A DNA stretch of 6,346 nucleotides from Methylococcaceae bacterium. Lineage in GTDB: Bacteria > Pseudomonadota > Gammaproteobacteria > Methylococcales > Methylomonadaceae. Both the position numbers and the translations under genes were made by a program. How positions within the stretch are numbered: position 1 is the first letter of the stretch; each line of letters begins with the position of its first letter. Location: contig SXIZ01000076.1 in the NCBI GenBank assembly GCA_005779525.1, positions 1-6,346 on the forward strand, in the 5' to 3' direction. A model generated the notes under the pieces. That model saw only the letters and a list, made by a program, of their open reading frames with translations. It had not been told where the DNA came from and made no database searches. Positions 6,189 through 6,346 of the stretch are shown one piece after another.

Positions 6189-6346
6189 TCCCTCAAGATG
6201 CTCGCCCGCGGCGGAGCGGTCGTGACCTGCGGCGCCACCAGCGGCGCGAAGCTCGAAACGGATTTGCGTCTCATCTTCTTCAAGAGCCTTTCCATCCTCG
6301 GCTCGACCAGGGGCGGCATGGGCGAGATGCGGCGCGTCTGGGACCT
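6189..6346 (+). CDS. Zinc-type alcohol dehydrogenase / quinone oxidoreductase fragment, both ends incomplete
   Basis: The frame starting with TCC at 6189 reads SLKMLARGGAVVTCGATSG, then DLRLIFFKSLSILGSTRGG and MGEMRRVWDL. This is the part of the NAD(P)-binding Rossmann domain found in the C-terminal half of zinc-dependent alcohol dehydrogenases and NADPH:quinone reductases (family pattern SLk.LarGG.vvtcGatsG...DLR..ff..lsilGST). The recognisable part begins mid-domain. The GroES-like catalytic domain and the first half of the Rossmann fold are absent, and the upstream frame (a run of Leu after a stop at 6147) does not match the family. The ATG at 6198 is therefore an internal Met and not a true start. 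GC is about 67% over 6191-6346, far above the rest of the window. The fragment continues past the window edge. It is probably foreign DNA joined here by assembly error or recombination. Confidence 0.75.

Overview
The window reads as about 6.19 kb of moderate-GC DNA (roughly 43-48% where I counted) from a Gram-negative bacterium, most likely a gammaproteobacterium. Evidence for this is the Tat and Sec export signals, purine-rich Shine-Dalgarno sites, a cytochrome c4-type diheme protein and a PepSY-TM protein. A methanotroph of the Methylococcales type is a plausible host from general resemblance only. The last ~155 bases are abruptly GC-rich (about 67%) and look like DNA of different origin.

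Layout, all on the + strand. (1) 1-1134 is the 3' part of a PSD1-type (DUF1549/DUF1553) gene whose start lies before the window. (2) 1168-2613 encodes a Tat-exported DUF1501 protein, the usual partner of PSD1 proteins. (3) 2614-2809 is a 196-base non-coding gap with a chain of inverted repeats, two of them strong (8-bp and 9-bp perfect stems), and no T-tract. (4) 2810-3196 encodes a small exported helical protein ending in an unusual CX3CH haem-type motif. (5) 3205-3801 encodes an exported Bcp/PrxQ-like peroxiredoxin. (6) 3805-4464 encodes a diheme cytochrome c of the c4 type. (7) 4509-6122 encodes a four-helix PepSY-TM membrane protein with histidines near the membrane. (8) 6123 to about 6188 holds nothing recognisable. 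(9) About 6189-6346 is an internal fragment of a zinc-type alcohol dehydrogenase/quinone oxidoreductase, starting mid-domain and running off the window.

The four genes from 2810 to 6122 are tightly packed (gaps of 8, 3 and 44 bases) and look like one operon, possibly co-transcribed with the PSD1-DUF1501 pair through the hairpin region. All the complete products are predicted to be exported or in the inner membrane, so the locus reads as an envelope redox module: a membrane haem protein (PepSY-TM), two c-type cytochromes and a thiol peroxidase beside an exported PSD1/DUF1501 pair. That shared role is inferred from gene order; no substrate can be read from the sequence.

The most notable points are the CX3CH cytochrome, the hairpin chain, the PSD1/DUF1501-cytochrome-PepSY combination, and the sharp junction near 6185, which may be an assembly chimera or a recombination point.
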